This document shows, piece after piece, positions 9,125 through 10,486 of a stretch of 10,486 bases of DNA. Where the stretch lies: the NCBI GenBank assembly GCA_015680635.1, contig JAABOA010000848.1:1-10486 (forward strand), in the 5' to 3' direction. The translations under genes and the position numbers were made by a program. The notes below the pieces were generated by a model. That model worked only from the letters and a program-made list of their open reading frames with translations, was not told where the DNA came from and searched no databases. Source of the stretch: Lunasporangiospora selenospora. Lineage: Eukaryota; Mortierellomycota; Mortierellomycetes; Mortierellales; Mortierellaceae. Every line of letters begins with the position of its first letter. The stretch's first letter is position 1.

Positions 9125-9140
9125 TGTTGGCTAGAAATAC
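9125..9140. repeat. Target-site duplication, 5' side of the element
   Basis: Second copy (TGTTGGCTAGAAATAC), differing from the other only by a transition at 9132. It sets the 5' end of the inserted element at 9124 on the minus strand. Confidence 0.75.
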
Positions 9141-9362
9141 CATAGGTTCTCTGAGCTCTTATTCCATGCAACCAAAGTTTTCAAATTCTCGCAAGATGTT
9201 CAGAAAAACGTCTTGGACTAACAGGAAAACTCCTAAGAGATAAAGCCTCCAGAGCAACATTAAGATTCATTACCAATTAGAGGTCGATGGGTTGCCAAAT
9301 AGGCAGTGTCAGCCTGATCGCTCTCCCACTACAAAAAGGACAATCTGACGAACCTCCCCATG
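9141..9362. other. Spacer between the retro-insertion and the tandem repeat
   Basis: No gene seen. The segment near 9330-9362, with CCCCATGGAGT followed by AAATTTTACACC, resembles the CCCCACGGAGT stretch at about 9522-9550, so it may belong to an older copy of the repeat that follows. Confidence 0.35.
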
Positions 9363-9770
9363 GAGTAAATTTTACACCAATGTACGAAGTTTTAGTACCA
9401 TAAAAGCTCCAACATGGGTCCCCAGCTTCCAAAATTTTGCAACCCTGCATGAATTGGTCACCTCTTTCGAGGGTGAATCTGACCGCCGAAATGGACGAGT
9501 GTCTCATCCAATAAACTGTCCCCCACGGAGTTAGTAGAGAATATATTTACACCAAATTAGTGCAGAGATTTTACAAGGGAGAAGTATGAAGATAAGCACC
9601 GCTTGGTTTTTGTGCCATAAAAGCTCCAACCTGGGGCCTCAGAATCCATAATTTTGCAGGCCTACACAAGTCGATCCCGTCTACCAACCAGGTAAAAAAA
9701 TTTGCCCAAGACCCGCTGCAACCCGATGTCATCCACCCTTTTTTGGATAAAAAATCTATCTGATACACAG
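9363..9770. repeat. Two diverged tandem copies of a repeat unit beside a tRNA gene
   Basis: The 61-nt stretch at 9390-9450 matches 9607-9667 at 49 of 61 positions without gaps by hand count; the core CCATAAAAGCTCCAAC is identical. Preceding marks also recur: TTTACACCAA at 9371-9380 and 9546-9555. Unit A thus runs about 9363-9538 and unit B about 9539-9770, with some 40 extra bases inside B. Minus-strand ORFs of 76 and 65 codons cover the copies but lie in different frames over the conserved core, so the conservation is at the DNA level. The repeat lies immediately 3' of the tRNA on the minus strand. Confidence 0.7.
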
Positions 9771-9777
9771 CGCCAGC

Positions 9778-9781
9778 AAAA
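9778..9781 (-). terminator. RNA polymerase III terminator of the tRNA
   Basis: T4 on the minus strand one base after the mature 3' end of the tRNA, sufficient for Pol III termination in fungi. Longer T runs follow further downstream. Confidence 0.7.
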
Positions 9782-9782
9782 T

Positions 9783-9854
9783 GCTCACAGCAGGGATCGA
9801 ACCTGCGGCCTTCGCGTTATTAGCACGACGCTCTACCGACTAAGCTATGCGAGC
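9783..9854 (-). tRNA. tRNA-Ile (anticodon AAU)
   Basis: The 72-nt minus-strand sequence folds into a full cloverleaf: a 7-bp acceptor stem GCTCGCA/TGTGAGC with one G-T pair, D stem GCTT/GAGC, anticodon stem TCGTG/CGCGA around the loop CTAATAA, and T stem GCAGG/CCTGC around TTCGATC. The anticodon AAT (read as inosine at the wobble position) decodes Ile, the standard eukaryotic Ile isoacceptor. Internal Pol III A box (TAGCTTAGTCGGTA) and B box (GGTTCGATCCC) are intact. No intron and no encoded CCA are present, as expected for a nuclear gene. Confidence 0.96.
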
Positions 9855-10037
9855 TTGGAAGCTGATAAATGTTTGAATTTTTGGAACAATATAAATAGAT
9901 ATTTGATTTAACCTATTCAATATGAAATTTTAACCTCACTAAAATCAATATTTCGTTTCATTAACCCAAGACACGGTTGTTTACTGGACTTCAGCTTTTC
10001 TCTTCTTCCCATTTTTCGCACCATTAGCCTTTTCAAC
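9855..10037 (+). promoter_or_regulatory. Shared promoter region of tRNA-Ile and glyoxalase I genes
   Basis: These 183 bp separate the divergent tRNA (-) and glyoxalase (+) genes. The part next to the tRNA is AT-rich with a TATA-like ATATAAATAG at about 9889-9898; the part next to the glyoxalase is a pyrimidine-rich leader (about 9993-10020) before the start codon. No operator was recognised. Confidence 0.4.
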
Positions 10038-10435
10038 ATGGCGGAATTCAACACTAATCCCAAGTCCTATGAGTTTGTATGTCACCAGCCTGGTCAGGGC
10101 ATGCTCATTACCTTATCTTTTTCGTTTGTGAGATGGACATGACCCTTGTTTTCCGTGAGCAAAAGATGAATTCGGGTGTGCCTCTGGGATAGTGGTTGAC
10201 TGCTCCATATTCACTTTGCTTTGTGGATTCAATGTGCTGTCCCTTTTTGAGTGCGTCCTGGGGTTCCAGAAATCAAGGAGACAGTATTTGAAAGGGTTGT
10301 TGCATCATCTGATTTTTTTCCTCCTTGCTCTAACCTTTATTCTTCTCACGCTTTTTGATGATAGAACCATACCATGATCCGCGTCAAGGACCCCAAGGTT
10401 TCCTTGGAGTTTTACCAGGAAGTTCTTGGCATGAA
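10038..10435 (+). CDS. GLO1: Glyoxalase I (lactoylglutathione lyase), 3' partial
   Basis: Exon 1 is 10038-10076 (13 codons) and exon 2 is 10365-10435. They are joined across a 288-nt intron with donor GTATGT, a CTAAC branch-like site at 10330-10334 and acceptor ATAG. A second donor GTAAAT starts at 10436 in phase 2 and that intron leaves the window, so most of the protein is unseen. The visible protein is MAEFNTNPKSYEF joined to NHTMIRVKDPKVSLEFYQEV and LGM, a close match to the first beta-alpha unit of glyoxalase I: the NHTM(L/I)RVKDP motif with His15 at the first metal-ligand position (Gln in the human enzyme, His in yeast and bacteria), then the SLEFY helix and VLGM. The enzyme isomerises the methylglyoxal-glutathione hemithioacetal to S-lactoylglutathione in the cytosol. 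The in-frame TAA after ATGAAG (10437) is avoided only if the GT at 10436 is used, which fits the donor consensus. Confidence 0.88.
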
Positions 10436-10469
10436 GTAAATATCTTCAGGCGAATCATCAATACCGGCT

Positions 10470-10481
10470 CCCCCCCCCCCC
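10470..10481. repeat. C12 homopolymer
   Basis: Twelve consecutive C within the second intron of the glyoxalase gene, five bases before the window end. It may be real or an assembly/contig-end effect. Confidence 0.85.
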
Positions 10482-10486
10482 TCTTT

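Larger units (their letters stand above)
8592..9140 (-). mobile_element. Non-LTR retrotransposon fragment, SINE or retrocopy with A-tail and target-site duplication
   Basis: The 16-bp sequence at 8592-8607 (TGTTGGCCAGAAATAC) recurs at 9125-9140 with one C-to-T difference. Between them is a 517-bp segment whose left edge is an uninterrupted T12 (8608-8619) touching the left repeat, so on the minus strand the segment ends in an A12 tail followed by its target-site duplication. This arrangement is the hallmark of target-primed reverse transcription by LINE machinery. Body 9124-8620 appears GC-richer than its flanks and has two overlapping minus-strand open frames: one ends at the TGA at 8729-8727, the other at the stop at 8865-8863. 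The 138-codon minus-strand ORF starts in flanking DNA (ATG at 9143-9141), so its start is not the element's own. No tRNA-like or 5S-like head and no Pol III B box was found, so a 5'-truncated LINE 3' end or a processed retrocopy is likelier than a tRNA-derived SINE. No reverse transcriptase motif is present in the fragment. Confidence 0.72.

Noticed and set aside
9783-9854. tRNA as the head of a SINE rather than a genuine gene
   Set aside because: All stems pair, both Pol III boxes are intact and a T4 terminator follows at once, so a functional tRNA is favoured; the SINE idea is kept only as a hypothesis for the adjoining repeat.
10192-10377. + strand ORF of 61 codons before the second glyoxalase exon
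   Set aside because: It runs through the intron in a different reading. The exon boundary at 10365 gives the conserved NHTMIRVKDP sequence.

Overview
The window looks like nuclear DNA of a filamentous, early-diverging fungus. My best guess is Mortierellomycota, inferred from gene style only. Genes are split by spliceosomal introns (GTAAGT/GTAAGG/GTATGT donors, a CTAAC-type branch site), leaders are pyrimidine-rich, AATAAA signals follow stop codons, and there is a eukaryotic tRNA-Ile(AAU). No bacterial operon, Shine-Dalgarno pattern or CRISPR array is visible.

Layout. Bases 1-1397 (+) hold the 3' part of an FAD-linked oxidoreductase of the berberine-bridge-enzyme type; its 5' end lies outside the window. 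It converges on a five-exon minus-strand gene (1778-3329) for a 316-residue protein with a type II periplasmic-binding fold (Ca3427-like/NMT1-THI5-like). Next, also on the minus strand, is a three-exon PfkB sugar kinase closest to ketohexokinase (3665 to about 5695); its first intron is unusually long (781 nt). Its upstream side is a long pyrimidine-rich leader/promoter (to about 6205).

From about 6206 to 9780 I recognise no gene. Two structures stand out there. At 8592-9140 a segment has the hallmarks of target-primed reverse transcription: a 12-nt A-tail (T on the + strand) directly abutting one copy of a 16-bp direct repeat, with the other copy (15/16 identical) at the opposite end. At about 9363-9770 there are two diverged copies of a repeat unit immediately downstream of a tRNA-Ile(AAU) gene (9783-9854, minus).

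The window ends with the first two exons of a glyoxalase I gene (start 10038, +), divergent from the tRNA. Its second intron runs off the window through a C12 run.

The genes look like independent fungal housekeeping or accessory metabolic genes: flavin oxidoreductase, small-molecule-binding protein, sugar kinase and methylglyoxal detoxification. A loose link exists in known metabolism, since fructose-1-phosphate breakdown by-products and triose phosphates feed methylglyoxal, the glyoxalase substrate. Nothing in the sequence shows that they act together. All exon models were assembled by hand from ORFs, splice consensus and remembered family patterns, without alignment software.
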